Of a stretch of 64,000 nt of DNA, positions 8,552 through 16,366 are shown one piece after another. The notes beneath the pieces were generated by a model. The model saw only the letters and a list, made by a program, of their open reading frames with translations, was not told the DNA's origin and ran no database searches. This DNA is from Variovorax sp. Sphag1AA. GTDB lineage: Bacteria > Pseudomonadota > Gammaproteobacteria > Burkholderiales > Burkholderiaceae_C. Position 1 is the stretch's first letter. Every line of letters starts with the position of its first letter. The DNA is taken from contig NZ_JACHYC010000006.1 in the NCBI RefSeq assembly GCF_014192575.1, positions 248,001-312,000 of the forward strand, written 5' to 3'. Both the position numbers and the translations under genes were made by a program.

Positions 8552-9265
8552 TCAGGACAGGAACGCGAGCGCGGCAAGCGCCGCGGTCTCGGCGCGCAGG
8601 ACACGTGGTCCGAGCGACAGCGGCACGAAGCCGCGCGAAATCGCGTCCTTCTCTTCGGTGGGGCTGAGTCCGCCTTCCGGACCGCTCAGCACCCATGCAT
8701 GGTGAAAGTCGTTCTGCGCGGCTTCACGCGCGGGCCGGGTTCCTTCCGCAAGGCTCAGGATGAATCGTGGCGAATCACCGGCTTGCGCAGGGAGCCAGTT
8801 CGCGAAGGTCTGGACGGGATGGATTTCCGGCACGCGATTGCGCCCGCATTGCTCGCATGCGGCGATGGCAATGGCTTCCCAGTGGGCGCGCTTCTTGTCG
8901 GCGCGCTCGCCGGAGAGCCGCAGCACCGCGTGTGCCGTTATCAAGGGCTGGATGCTGGCGACCCCGAGTTCGGTGGCCTTTTCGACCAGCCAGTCCATGC
9001 GCTCGTTGGCTGGCATGCCGACCGCGAGGTGCACCGGGCGTGCTGCTTCGCGTTCGATCGCGTTGCGTTCGCCCACGCGCACCTCGACGTCACTGCGGCC
9101 CATTCGTTCGACGGTTGCGGCGTATTCGCCGCCGGTGCCGTCGAACAGCGTCAACGCATCGCCGGGCTGCATCCGCAGCACCTGCACGTGGCGGGCAGCC
9201 CCGGGTGGCAGCGAGATTGAGCTGTTGGCGGTAAGCGCGACCGCGCAGTGAAAGCGTGCTGTCAC
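8552..9265 (-). CDS. rsmE: 16S rRNA (uracil1498-N3)-methyltransferase RsmE
   Basis: This 237-residue SPOUT-class methyltransferase methylates U1498 of 16S rRNA. An N-terminal PUA-like domain (HVQVLRMQPGDALTLFDGTGGEY) is followed by the knotted SAM domain with VEKATELGVASIQPL, AIAACEQCGRNRVPEI, LSGPEGGLSPTEE and LGPRVLRAETAALAALA, all family signatures. Translation starts at a GTG that overlaps the amgK stop (GTGA), so the two genes are coupled. The frame is open far upstream, but that part is only a shadow of amgK. Confidence 0.93.
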   Translation of the reverse strand: MTARFHCAVALTANSSISLPPGAARHVQVLRMQPGDALTLFDGTGGEYAATVERMGRSDVEVRVGERNAIEREAARPVHLAVGMPANERMDWLVEKATELGVASIQPLITAHAVLRLSGERADKKRAHWEAIAIAACEQCGRNRVPEIHPVQTFANWLPAQAGDSPRFILSLAEGTRPAREAAQNDFHHAWVLSGPEGGLSPTEEKDAISRGFVPLSLGPRVLRAETAALAALAFLS

Positions 9266-10356
9266 ATGCGTCCGTAGGCGAAGCCGGTGACCGGCTCCGT
9301 GCCTTCGATCTCGTCGATCACGCGCAACAGTGGCGTGAGTTCGCGATAGCGGCCCGCAGTGGCCCGGATGTAGTTGATGAAGCGCGGTGCATCGGCCAGG
9401 TACTTCGGCTTGCCGTCGCGCAGCGTGAGGCGCGCGAAGATGCCGGCGACCTTCAGGTGACGCTGCAGTCCCATCCATTCGACCGCGCGATAGAAGGCAC
9501 CGAAGTCCTCGTCGACGGGCAGCCCGGCCTTGCGGGCCTTCTGCCAGTAACGCACGGTCATATCGATCACGAAATCTTCTTCCCAGGTCAGGAAGGCGTC
9601 GCGCATCAGGCTCGCGATGTCGTAGGTGATCGGGCCGTGAACCGCGTCCTGGAAGTCCAGCACGCCGAGGGGCGCGCCGTCGCACACCATCAGGTTGCGC
9701 GGCATGAAGTCGCGGTGCACATAGACGCACGGCGCCGCCAGGTTGCTTTCCACGATCAGGTTGAAAGTGCGGTAGAGGCGCTCCTTGACCTTGCCTTCGA
9801 CCGCGATACCGCGGTGCTGACCGACGTACCACTGGGGAAACAACGAGAGCTCGCGCTCGAGCAACGCCCTGTCGTAGGGAGGGAGCTCATCGGGCTTCGA
9901 GGCGAGTTGCCAAAGGATCAGGCTGTCGATCGCCTGCTCGTAGAGCGGACGCGCTGCGTTGGGATCGGCAGGGTCGATCACGTCCAGCATGGTCTGGTAG
10001 CCCAGGTCGTCGAGCAGCAGGAAGCCGTTTTCCCGGTCCCATTCGAGGACTTGCGGCGCGGTGACGCCCGCGGCTGCCATCAGGCTCGCGACGTGGACGA
10101 ACGGGGCACTGTTTTCCTGCGCTGGGGGCGCATCCATCACGATGCGCGTCAGGGTGTCGTCGCTTGTGCTGACGCGGAAATAGCGCCTGAAGCTGGCGTC
10201 GGCGGACGCAAGCCGGACCGTATCGGGAAGCAACCGATGTTGCGACGCGATGCGCTCGATCCAACGCTGAAAAGTCTGTGCGCGTGCCGCGTCCGTCCAC
10301 ACGGGGGATTGGGAAGTTGTCGCGGCGCCGCTGGCCGATGGCTGAGAGGCTGTCAT
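9262..10356 (-). CDS. amgK: AmgK-like sugar kinase (cell-wall recycling)
   Basis: This 364-residue aminoglycoside-phosphotransferase-fold kinase has the catalytic loop VYVHRDFMPRNLMV and the metal motif GVLDFQDAVHGP. AmgK phosphorylates N-acetylmuramate and N-acetylglucosamine at C1 in the peptidoglycan recycling route found in pseudomonads and relatives. The position divergent from lptD matches the pseudomonad arrangement, which supports this call over a generic phosphotransferase. In pseudomonads murU follows amgK; here rsmE follows and murU lies about 19 kb away (28406-29113). Confidence 0.85.
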   Translation of the reverse strand: MTASQPSASGAATTSQSPVWTDAARAQTFQRWIERIASQHRLLPDTVRLASADASFRRYFRVSTSDDTLTRIVMDAPPAQENSAPFVHVASLMAAAGVTAPQVLEWDRENGFLLLDDLGYQTMLDVIDPADPNAARPLYEQAIDSLILWQLASKPDELPPYDRALLERELSLFPQWYVGQHRGIAVEGKVKERLYRTFNLIVESNLAAPCVYVHRDFMPRNLMVCDGAPLGVLDFQDAVHGPITYDIASLMRDAFLTWEEDFVIDMTVRYWQKARKAGLPVDEDFGAFYRAVEWMGLQRHLKVAGIFARLTLRDGKPKYLADAPRFINYIRATAGRYRELTPLLRVIDEIEGTEPVTGFAYGRM

Positions 10357-10455
10357 GGATAATCAATTCTACAAATCCGCCTGGCGCGGAGCCTCTCAAC
10401 CTGACGGCCCCCGGCGCCGCCTTCCCCTCCAGACGACATTTGTCCTTCCGTACCG

Positions 10456-12870
10456 ATGCCTGACCTGAACCGAGCCGCTTGGCGCCGGTGCCGCCCGCCA
10501 TTGCCGCTGGCCGTGCTGTCGCTTGCCCTGCTGCATGCGCATGGCGCGTGGGCGCAGGAGGCGGACCTGGATGCACCGCTGGTGCTCAAGCGCACGCCAC
10601 AACTCATGGAAGTGATTCCGGAGAACCTGCGTGGACGGATGCCGAGCTTCGTCGACGGAGATCGAATCACGGGGCAGCCCGACCTCGGCACCATCGTCGA
10701 AGGCAATGCCATGCTGCGGCGCGGCGACACCCTGATCCGTGCCGACCGGCTCGAGTACTACCAGCCCGAGGATCGCGCCCGCGCGACCGGCAATGTGCAT
10801 GTAAACCATGCCGGCAACATCTACGAAGGCCCCGAGCTCGAACTCAGGCTCGAGACCTTCGAGGGCTTCTTCAACCGGGTGCGCTACGAATTCCTCGCCA
10901 ATGGCGGTCGTGGCGACGCGGAGCGAATCGACTTCATCGACAGCAATGTGTCGGTCGCGCGCAGGGCCACCTACACCACCTGCCGACCGGAAGACTATCC
11001 GGGATGGATGCCGGCCTGGCTGCTCAAGGCCCGCACCATCACTGCCGATACCGAGGAGAACGTGGGTGTCGCGACCAACGCGCAGATCACGTTCATGGGC
11101 ATCAGCACGCCGCCCTTCCCGTCGCTGAGCTTTCCGCTGAGCAACGACCGCAAGACAGGCGTACTGCCACCGGTCATCGGTATCGACAGCGTGAACGGCG
11201 TCGAGCTCACGGTGCCGTACTACTGGAACATCGCACCCAACCGCGACGCTACGCTCTATCCAACGCTGATGAGCAAGCGAGGCATCAACCTCGGCACCGA
11301 GTTCCGCTACCTCGAGCCCACGTACAGCGGCGAGATCCGTGCCGACTACATGCCGGAAGACAAGTTGCGCGATCGCGACCGTTGGGGCATCTGGACGCAT
11401 CACGAACAGCGGTTCGACGCCAAGTCGCTGGGACTCGACTCCCTCACCGGCTCGCTGAGCATCAACCGTGTGAGCGACGACGACTACTGGCGCGACTTCA
11501 CGCGCACGCCGTCGCTGACGCAGCGGCTGCTGGCCAACGATGGCATCTTGCGTTGGAGCTCCGGGGACTGGAGCGGCATGGCCCGCGCGTTGAGCTACCA
11601 GACGCTGCAGTACGCGCCTTCGCCGATCCTGCCGCCGTACGACCGGCTGCCGCAGATCACCGCGGACTACAACAAGTTCGACTGGAACGGCTTCGACTTC
11701 TCGCTCAATACGGACTACTCGCGTTTCCGTGGTCCGAGCCCAGCCCTGCAACAGCAACTCAACGGTTTCGTGCAGCCGGACGGCGAGCGCGTGTTCGGGC
11801 TGGCGACGCTGAGCCGCCCCTTCCTGACCCCGGGCACCTTCGTCATCCCGAAGATGCTGCTGAACGCGACCGCCTACCAGTTCGATGCGCCCCTTCTCAC
11901 CAACGGCGCGACGTCGGCCACTCGCGTGGTGCCGACCTTCAGCCTCGACAGCGGCATGATCTTCGAGCGAGACGCCAACTACTTCGGGCGTGCGTTCCGG
12001 CAGACGCTCGAGCCGCGCGCGTTCTACGTCTATACGCCTTACCGAAATCAGAACGACCTGCCGAACTACGATTCCGCGGCCAACGACTTCAGCTTCGCGA
12101 CGGTCTATACCGAAAACGCCTTTTCTGGCAACGACCGGATCTCCGACAGCAACCTGCTCACCCTCGGGGTCACGTCGCGCCTCATCGATCCCGACACCGG
12201 CGCCGAGGCGGCGCGCTTTGGCGTCGCGCAGCGCCTGCGCTTCGCCGACCAGTTGGTCACATTGCCGGGCGGGCAGCCGGTTACTGATCGTTTCAGCGAC
12301 ATCCTGCTTGGCGCGCAGATCAACTGGACGCCGAAGTGGAGCGTGGACGGCACGGTCCAGTACAACCCCGACGAGCACAATTCCACCCGCACCGCGATCA
12401 GTGCCCGCTACAGCCCCGGCCCGTACCGCACCATCAGTGCCGCCTACCGTTACCAGGCCGACACCACGACGACCTCCAACGATGGCAGCAAGTCGATCGA
12501 CATCGGATGGCAATGGCCGATCAACGATCTTTGGGGCGACTACGGCAAGGACCTGGGTCCCGGGCGGGGTCAAGGGGGCGGGCGCTGGTACGCTGTAGGC
12601 CGTCTGAATTACAGTCTGCAGGACAGCAAGCTGACGGACGGCGTGCTCGGCTTCGAATACGACGGTTGCTGCTGGATTGGTCGCGTGGTGGTGGAACGGA
12701 TCACTACCGGGCAGGTCACAGCCAGCACCCGGATCATGTTTCAGCTCGAACTCGTTGGCTTCGCAAGCGTGGGATCGAGCCCGGCGCGCACTTTGACGCA
12801 GAACATCCAACGCTACACCCCGCTGCGCCAACCGGGACTTGCGCCGAGCCGGTACAGCAATTACGACTGA
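10456..12870 (+). CDS. lptD: LPS-assembly outer-membrane protein LptD
   Basis: This 804-residue LptD inserts lipopolysaccharide into the outer leaflet with LptE. It has a signal peptide (cleavage near AWAQ), an OstA-like N-terminal domain (GDTLIRADRLEYYQPEDRAR) and a long C-terminal barrel. Cys176 and the adjacent pair Cys738-Cys739 (YDGCCWIGRVV) correspond to the disulphide-forming cysteines of the family; no partner for the first N-terminal Cys is seen in the mature protein. It heads the lptD-surA-rsmA run, 18 bases before surA. Confidence 0.96.
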   Translation: MPDLNRAAWRRCRPPLPLAVLSLALLHAHGAWAQEADLDAPLVLKRTPQLMEVIPENLRGRMPSFVDGDRITGQPDLGTIVEGNAMLRRGDTLIRADRLEYYQPEDRARATGNVHVNHAGNIYEGPELELRLETFEGFFNRVRYEFLANGGRGDAERIDFIDSNVSVARRATYTTCRPEDYPGWMPAWLLKARTITADTEENVGVATNAQITFMGISTPPFPSLSFPLSNDRKTGVLPPVIGIDSVNGVELTVPYYWNIAPNRDATLYPTLMSKRGINLGTEFRYLEPTYSGEIRADYMPEDKLRDRDRWGIWTHHEQRFDAKSLGLDSLTGSLSINRVSDDDYWRDFTRTPSLTQRLLANDGILRWSSGDWSGMARALSYQTLQYAPSPILPPYDRLPQITADYNKFDWNGFDFSLNTDYSRFRGPSPALQQQLNGFVQPDGERVFGLATLSRPFLTPGTFVIPKMLLNATAYQFDAPLLTNGATSATRVVPTFSLDSGMIFERDANYFGRAFRQTLEPRAFYVYTPYRNQNDLPNYDSAANDFSFATVYTENAFSGNDRISDSNLLTLGVTSRLIDPDTGAEAARFGVAQRLRFADQLVTLPGGQPVTDRFSDILLGAQINWTPKWSVDGTVQYNPDEHNSTRTAISARYSPGPYRTISAAYRYQADTTTTSNDGSKSIDIGWQWPINDLWGDYGKDLGPGRGQGGGRWYAVGRLNYSLQDSKLTDGVLGFEYDGCCWIGRVVVERITTGQVTASTRIMFQLELVGFASVGSSPARTLTQNIQRYTPLRQPGLAPSRYSNYD

Positions 12871-12888
12871 GATAGACAGAGCTTCGCC

Positions 12889-14274
12889 ATGAAACACATT
12901 CGCTCCATCCTTACGCTGGCTTGTCTTGCGACACTGGCGGCCTCCGCGAGCGCGCAGGGCCTCGGCATCACCGACATCATGCGTGCCGGTCCACGCATCG
13001 TGCCGCCGGCGCCGCCAGTGGGCGCACCGGCGCCGAATGTGCAGCGGTCGGCCGAATACATCGTGGCGCTTGTCAATTCCGAACCGGTCACCAACACCGA
13101 GGTCCAGCTTCGGGTGGCGCGTGTGCTGCGCGAGAACCCTGAAGCCCAGCGGATGCCGCGGTCGGATCTCACCCGCGTCGTGCTCGAGCGGATGATCAAC
13201 GAGCGAGCGATGCTCCAACTGGCCAAGGAATCCGGTATCAAGATCGACGAGCTGGCGGTCGACCAGGCCGAACAGACCGTGGCCCGGCAGAACCAGATCC
13301 CCTTGACCGAATTGCGTCGCCGCGTCGCCGCCGAAGGCCTTTCGCAGGAGCAGTTCCGACGCGAGCTGCGCGATCAGTTGACGCTCACGCGCCTGCGCAA
13401 TGCCGAAGTCGAATCCAAGGTCAAGATCAGCGACGTCGAGGTCGACCAGTTCATTCGCGATCAGCGTGCCGGTGGAAATGCATCGGTCGCTCCGAACATC
13501 AATCTCGCGCAGTTGCTCGTGATCGTCCCCGAGAACGCGAGCGACGCAGATGTGGCGAAGCTGCAGCAGCGCGCACAGGCGCTTGCCCAGCGTGCCCGTA
13601 CCGGCGAAGACTTCGGCAAGCTTGTCCAGGAAAACTCGGACGCACCGGACCGTGCCACCGGTGGCGTAATGGGTATGCGCGGCGCCGATCGCTACCCCAC
13701 CCTTTTCGTCGAGTCGACGCAATCGACGCCGGTGGGCGGGATCGTCGGTCCGGTCCGCTCGGATGCAGGTTTCCACGTGTTGAAGGTGCTGGCGAAGTCG
13801 CAGCCGGGTGTCGGCGATGCGGTCGTCACGCAGACGCAGGTTCGCCACATTCTTCTGCGCAACGATCCCAAGCGGACTACGGCCCAATCGGTGGCGCAAC
13901 TGAACGATTTCAAGGATCGCATCCAGCGCGGCACTGCCGACTTCGCAAGCCTTGCGCGCGACAACTCGGAAGATGGCAGCGCCAAGAGTGGCGGCGACCT
14001 GGGGTGGTCGCGTCCCGGCCAATTCGTGCCTGAGTTCGAGGAGGCCATGAACCGCCTCAGTCCTGGCCAGATCAGCGACCCTGTGGTGTCGCGGTTCGGG
14101 GTCCACCTGATCCAGGTGACCGACCGGCGTGAGACCAAGCTCACGCAGGTCGAGCAACGCGAGGCGGCCCGTGCGGTGCTGCGCGAGAGGAAGATCGAGC
14201 AGAACACCGATACCTGGGCCCAGGAAGTTCGCGCGCGCGCCTACGTGGAATATCGCGAACCACCGCAATCCTGA
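12889..14274 (+). CDS. surA: Periplasmic chaperone/peptidyl-prolyl isomerase SurA
   Basis: This 461-residue protein has a signal peptide (cleavage near SASAQG), a SurA N-terminal chaperone domain (about residues 60-190) and two parvulin domains. The parvulin core is seen twice, in NLAQLLVIVPENAS...GVMGMRGADRYP and in TQVRHILLRNDPKRT...GGDLGWSRPGQFVPEFE. SurA escorts outer-membrane proteins, LptD among them, to the BAM complex, in keeping with its position directly after lptD. The stop is separated from the rsmA GTG by two bases. Confidence 0.95.
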   Translation: MKHIRSILTLACLATLAASASAQGLGITDIMRAGPRIVPPAPPVGAPAPNVQRSAEYIVALVNSEPVTNTEVQLRVARVLRENPEAQRMPRSDLTRVVLERMINERAMLQLAKESGIKIDELAVDQAEQTVARQNQIPLTELRRRVAAEGLSQEQFRRELRDQLTLTRLRNAEVESKVKISDVEVDQFIRDQRAGGNASVAPNINLAQLLVIVPENASDADVAKLQQRAQALAQRARTGEDFGKLVQENSDAPDRATGGVMGMRGADRYPTLFVESTQSTPVGGIVGPVRSDAGFHVLKVLAKSQPGVGDAVVTQTQVRHILLRNDPKRTTAQSVAQLNDFKDRIQRGTADFASLARDNSEDGSAKSGGDLGWSRPGQFVPEFEEAMNRLSPGQISDPVVSRFGVHLIQVTDRRETKLTQVEQREAARAVLRERKIEQNTDTWAQEVRARAYVEYREPPQS

Positions 14275-14276
14275 CG

Positions 14277-15053
14277 GTGAAGCAACATATTCCTCGCAAA
14301 CGGTTCGGCCAGCACTTCCTGGCCGACGTTGCAATCATCGACGCTATCGTGCGTGAGATTGCGCCGAAGCCAGGGGATCCGATGGTCGAGATCGGCCCCG
14401 GTCTCGCGGCATTGACGCAACCGCTTGTGGAGCGCCTGGGCCGACTGACGGTGATCGAGCTCGACCGGGACCTGGCCGAGCGGCTGCGCAGCCATGGTCA
14501 GCTCGACGTCGTGGAATCCGATGTACTGAAGGTCGATTTCGCTGCGCTCGCAGCCCGGCTCGCGGCTCCTCCAGACAAGCGGCTTCGCGTTGTCGGCAAC
14601 CTGCCGTACAACATTTCGACGCCCATCCTCTTCCACCTGCTCGGCTTTGCGGATCTCGTCGCCGATCAGCATTTCATGCTGCAAAAGGAAGTGATCGACC
14701 GCATGGTGGCGCAGCCTGCGACGTCCGACTATGGCCGCCTGAGCGTCATGCTGCAGTGGCGCTATGAGATGGAGGACGTCCTGTTCGTGCCGCCCGAGAG
14801 TTTCGATCCTCCTCCGCGCGTCGACAGCGCTGTGGTCCGGATGGTACCGTTCGCGGATCCGCCCGAGGTTGATGCGGAGCTGCTTGGCGAAGTCGTGCAG
14901 GTTGCCTTCAGCCAGCGTCGTAAGCTCTTGCGACACAGCCTTGGCAAGTGGCTCGAGCAGAAGAATTTCGGGGGCACCTTCGACACCCAACGGCGTGCGG
15001 AGGAAGTGCCGGTGACTGAATACGTTGCGTTGGTCCAGCAGCTCGCCAAATAA
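14277..15053 (+). CDS. rsmA: 16S rRNA dimethyladenosine transferase RsmA (KsgA)
   Basis: This 258-residue enzyme dimethylates two adjacent adenines near the 3' end of 16S rRNA. Motifs are KRFGQHFLADVAIIDAIV, the SAM loop MVEIGPGLAALTQPL, the catalytic NLPYNISTPILF, and the C-terminal SQRRKLLRHSL. Translation begins at a GTG two bases after the surA stop. The pdxA gene that often sits between surA and rsmA in enterics is absent. A strong terminator follows. Confidence 0.95.
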   Translation: MKQHIPRKRFGQHFLADVAIIDAIVREIAPKPGDPMVEIGPGLAALTQPLVERLGRLTVIELDRDLAERLRSHGQLDVVESDVLKVDFAALAARLAAPPDKRLRVVGNLPYNISTPILFHLLGFADLVADQHFMLQKEVIDRMVAQPATSDYGRLSVMLQWRYEMEDVLFVPPESFDPPPRVDSAVVRMVPFADPPEVDAELLGEVVQVAFSQRRKLLRHSLGKWLEQKNFGGTFDTQRRAEEVPVTEYVALVQQLAK

Positions 15054-15054
15054 A

Positions 15055-15082
15055 AAAGCCCGTCATTGACGGGCTTTCCTTT
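15055..15082 (+). terminator. Intrinsic terminator after rsmA
   Basis: The 10-bp stem AAAGCCCGTC / GACGGGCTTT (15055-15064 and 15068-15077) around an ATT loop is followed by a T-rich stretch. It begins two bases after the rsmA stop and is flanked by A on one side and T on the other, so it could act in both directions. Confidence 0.85.
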
Positions 15083-15099
15083 ATCGGCGCGAGTGACGG

Positions 15100-15315
15100 T
15101 CAGGCTGCTGCGAGCCAGTAACCTGCGTTGAAGGGGCTGCTCATGCGCAGCGCCAACGGCGACACATCGACCAGTTTGTCCGTCGGCATCTTTTCTGCCG
15201 CTGGATCAGCCTCTTGAGCCTCGACCTCGGCACCTGCAGCGCCGTTTTGAGCCTCGTTCGCCCGTTCTGCTTGGCTGGCTTGTGCAGAACGGGCTACAGA
15301 AAAGAATAGAAGCAC
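15100..15315 (-). CDS. Small hypothetical ORF downstream of barstar
   Basis: This 71-codon frame starts at a GTG inside the last codons of the barstar gene. It encodes an Ala/Glu-rich peptide ending NAGYWLAAA. No family was recognised. It fills the roughly 200-base space between barstar and the rsmA terminator, and its overlap with barstar could permit coupling. The composition is compatible with a real small protein, but with GC this high it may equally be chance. Low confidence. Confidence 0.3.
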   Translation of the reverse strand: MLLFFSVARSAQASQAERANEAQNGAAGAEVEAQEADPAAEKMPTDKLVDVSPLALRMSSPFNAGYWLAAA

Positions 15316-15728
15316 CGGAAGGGTATTTTCCGATCTCCCCAGTAGTCCGCTGCGTCGCGGAAGATGTCCAGAAGCTGCTCGCGCGCTTCCTTGTCGAACT
15401 TGCCGTTGGCCGGAATCTGTTCGAGGACGATGACGAAGCCCGGCTGCGGACCCGACTTGTGGAGCGGGTCGGTCATGCAGTCATAGAGCGCATCGAAATT
15501 CTTCCCGAAGTGCTGCGGGAACGTGAATTGCTGCGCGATCAGATCCAGCACGTCCTGCTTGGTCTGTGCGTTGCCGAGGTTGGCATACAGAAAGTGCTGA
15601 CCGGCCGCATGTGCCGCCTCCTGCAGGTCGCTCACGCGAAACGCGCGAATGGACTGCACGATGTTGGGTCGCACGCCACGAAGGGATTGGGTCATCTCCG
15701 CTGGTCTTTCCATGGTTGTCGTCATCAT
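15294..15728 (-). CDS. Barstar-family RNase inhibitor
   Basis: This 144-residue protein has the barstar core: FLYANLGNAQTKQDVLDLIA (strand-helix), FGKNFDALYDCMTD (the NWDALYD-like inhibitor motif that plugs a barnase active site) and a C-terminal strand. It lies 44 bases downstream of a barnase-type RNase gene on the same strand, the normal toxin-then-inhibitor arrangement. Several in-frame ATGs exist (15728, 15725, 15713, 15695); the first is used, with GAGAG just upstream. Barstar acts in the cytoplasm to protect the producer from unexported enzyme. Confidence 0.88.
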   Translation of the reverse strand: MMTTTMERPAEMTQSLRGVRPNIVQSIRAFRVSDLQEAAHAAGQHFLYANLGNAQTKQDVLDLIAQQFTFPQHFGKNFDALYDCMTDPLHKSGPQPGFVIVLEQIPANGKFDKEAREQLLDIFRDAADYWGDRKIPFRCFYSFL

Positions 15729-15772
15729 CTCTCAGGACGCTGTTTCTGCGCCTCTCCAAATTCATTCATCGC

Positions 15773-16186
15773 TCAGGGAACGATCCGCCTGAAGCTCGCG
15801 TAGTGATCTGCCGTGTACCAGCAAGCCGATGGCGCCATGCGCTCGCCTCCACAGACGATTCGCTTCGCACCACGATCACGCGAGCCGGGCGTTTCGACCG
15901 TGTACTCTCGGTAGTGGCCCCGGCGTTCCTGGGGCAGGAGGCGTTCGCGATTGCCGAACACCACGCCGTCCTTTTCATACCGGAAAGGACCACCCTTGAA
16001 GATGGCCTCATAGGTACGCTGGCCTTGCACCGGCAATTCGGCCAGTGCGATCGTTTCCTGTGCCGGTTGGCCGGTACGGGTGCCGAACCATTCGCGGGCC
16101 TGAACGCCATTCGAGAGAGCCACCAGCAGCAAGCTAGTGAGCGCAAACTTTGACGCAGGGGACGAAATCGAGGCGAAAACCGCCAT
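15773..16186 (-). CDS. Secreted barnase-like guanyl-specific ribonuclease
   Basis: This 137-residue microbial RNase (N1/T1/barnase family) starts MAVFASISSPASKFALTSLL and has a signal peptide ending near GVQA. The catalytic set is visible: Glu in HYREYTVETPG, Arg in DRGAKRIVCGG and His in YTADHYASF. Two Cys (IVCGG and SACWY) flank a short insertion before the catalytic His and could form a disulphide. An upstream in-frame ATG at 16231 with GAGGG before it would add 15 residues and cannot be excluded. With barstar downstream, it forms a toxin-immunity pair. Confidence 0.87.
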   Translation of the reverse strand: MAVFASISSPASKFALTSLLLVALSNGVQAREWFGTRTGQPAQETIALAELPVQGQRTYEAIFKGGPFRYEKDGVVFGNRERLLPQERRGHYREYTVETPGSRDRGAKRIVCGGERMAPSACWYTADHYASFRRIVP

Positions 16187-16286
16187 GGAGCACCAGAAAG
16201 AAGAGCAAGGGCCGAATCGGGGCCAACCCATTGGGGTTAACCCTCAAATTCAAGCCCGTAAGTGTGCACCAGAGGCGCGCAAATAG

Positions 16287-16319
16287 CAAGCACCTGCTCA
16301 ATATTTGAGCAGGTGCTTG
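16287..16319 (-). terminator. Long perfect hairpin after maeB
   Basis: The 15-bp perfect arms CAAGCACCTGCTCAA and TTGAGCAGGTGCTTG (16287-16301, 16305-16319) close a 3-base loop. The hairpin lies 48 bases downstream of the maeB stop on the minus strand. The base run that follows is only mildly T-rich (CTATTTG), so it is a probable terminator or 3'-end stabiliser. Confidence 0.65.
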
Positions 16320-16366
16320 GGATTGCCTCGCTGTTTGAAGTTAGCGGTTGCTAGCGGTTGGATTGC

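Noticed and set aside
10396..14334. A 1312-codon open frame on the minus strand across lptD and surA
   Set aside because: It is antisense to two certain genes, is low in complexity (Arg/Ala/Val/Gly/Leu-rich) and has no family motif. Long antisense frames are normal at this GC content.
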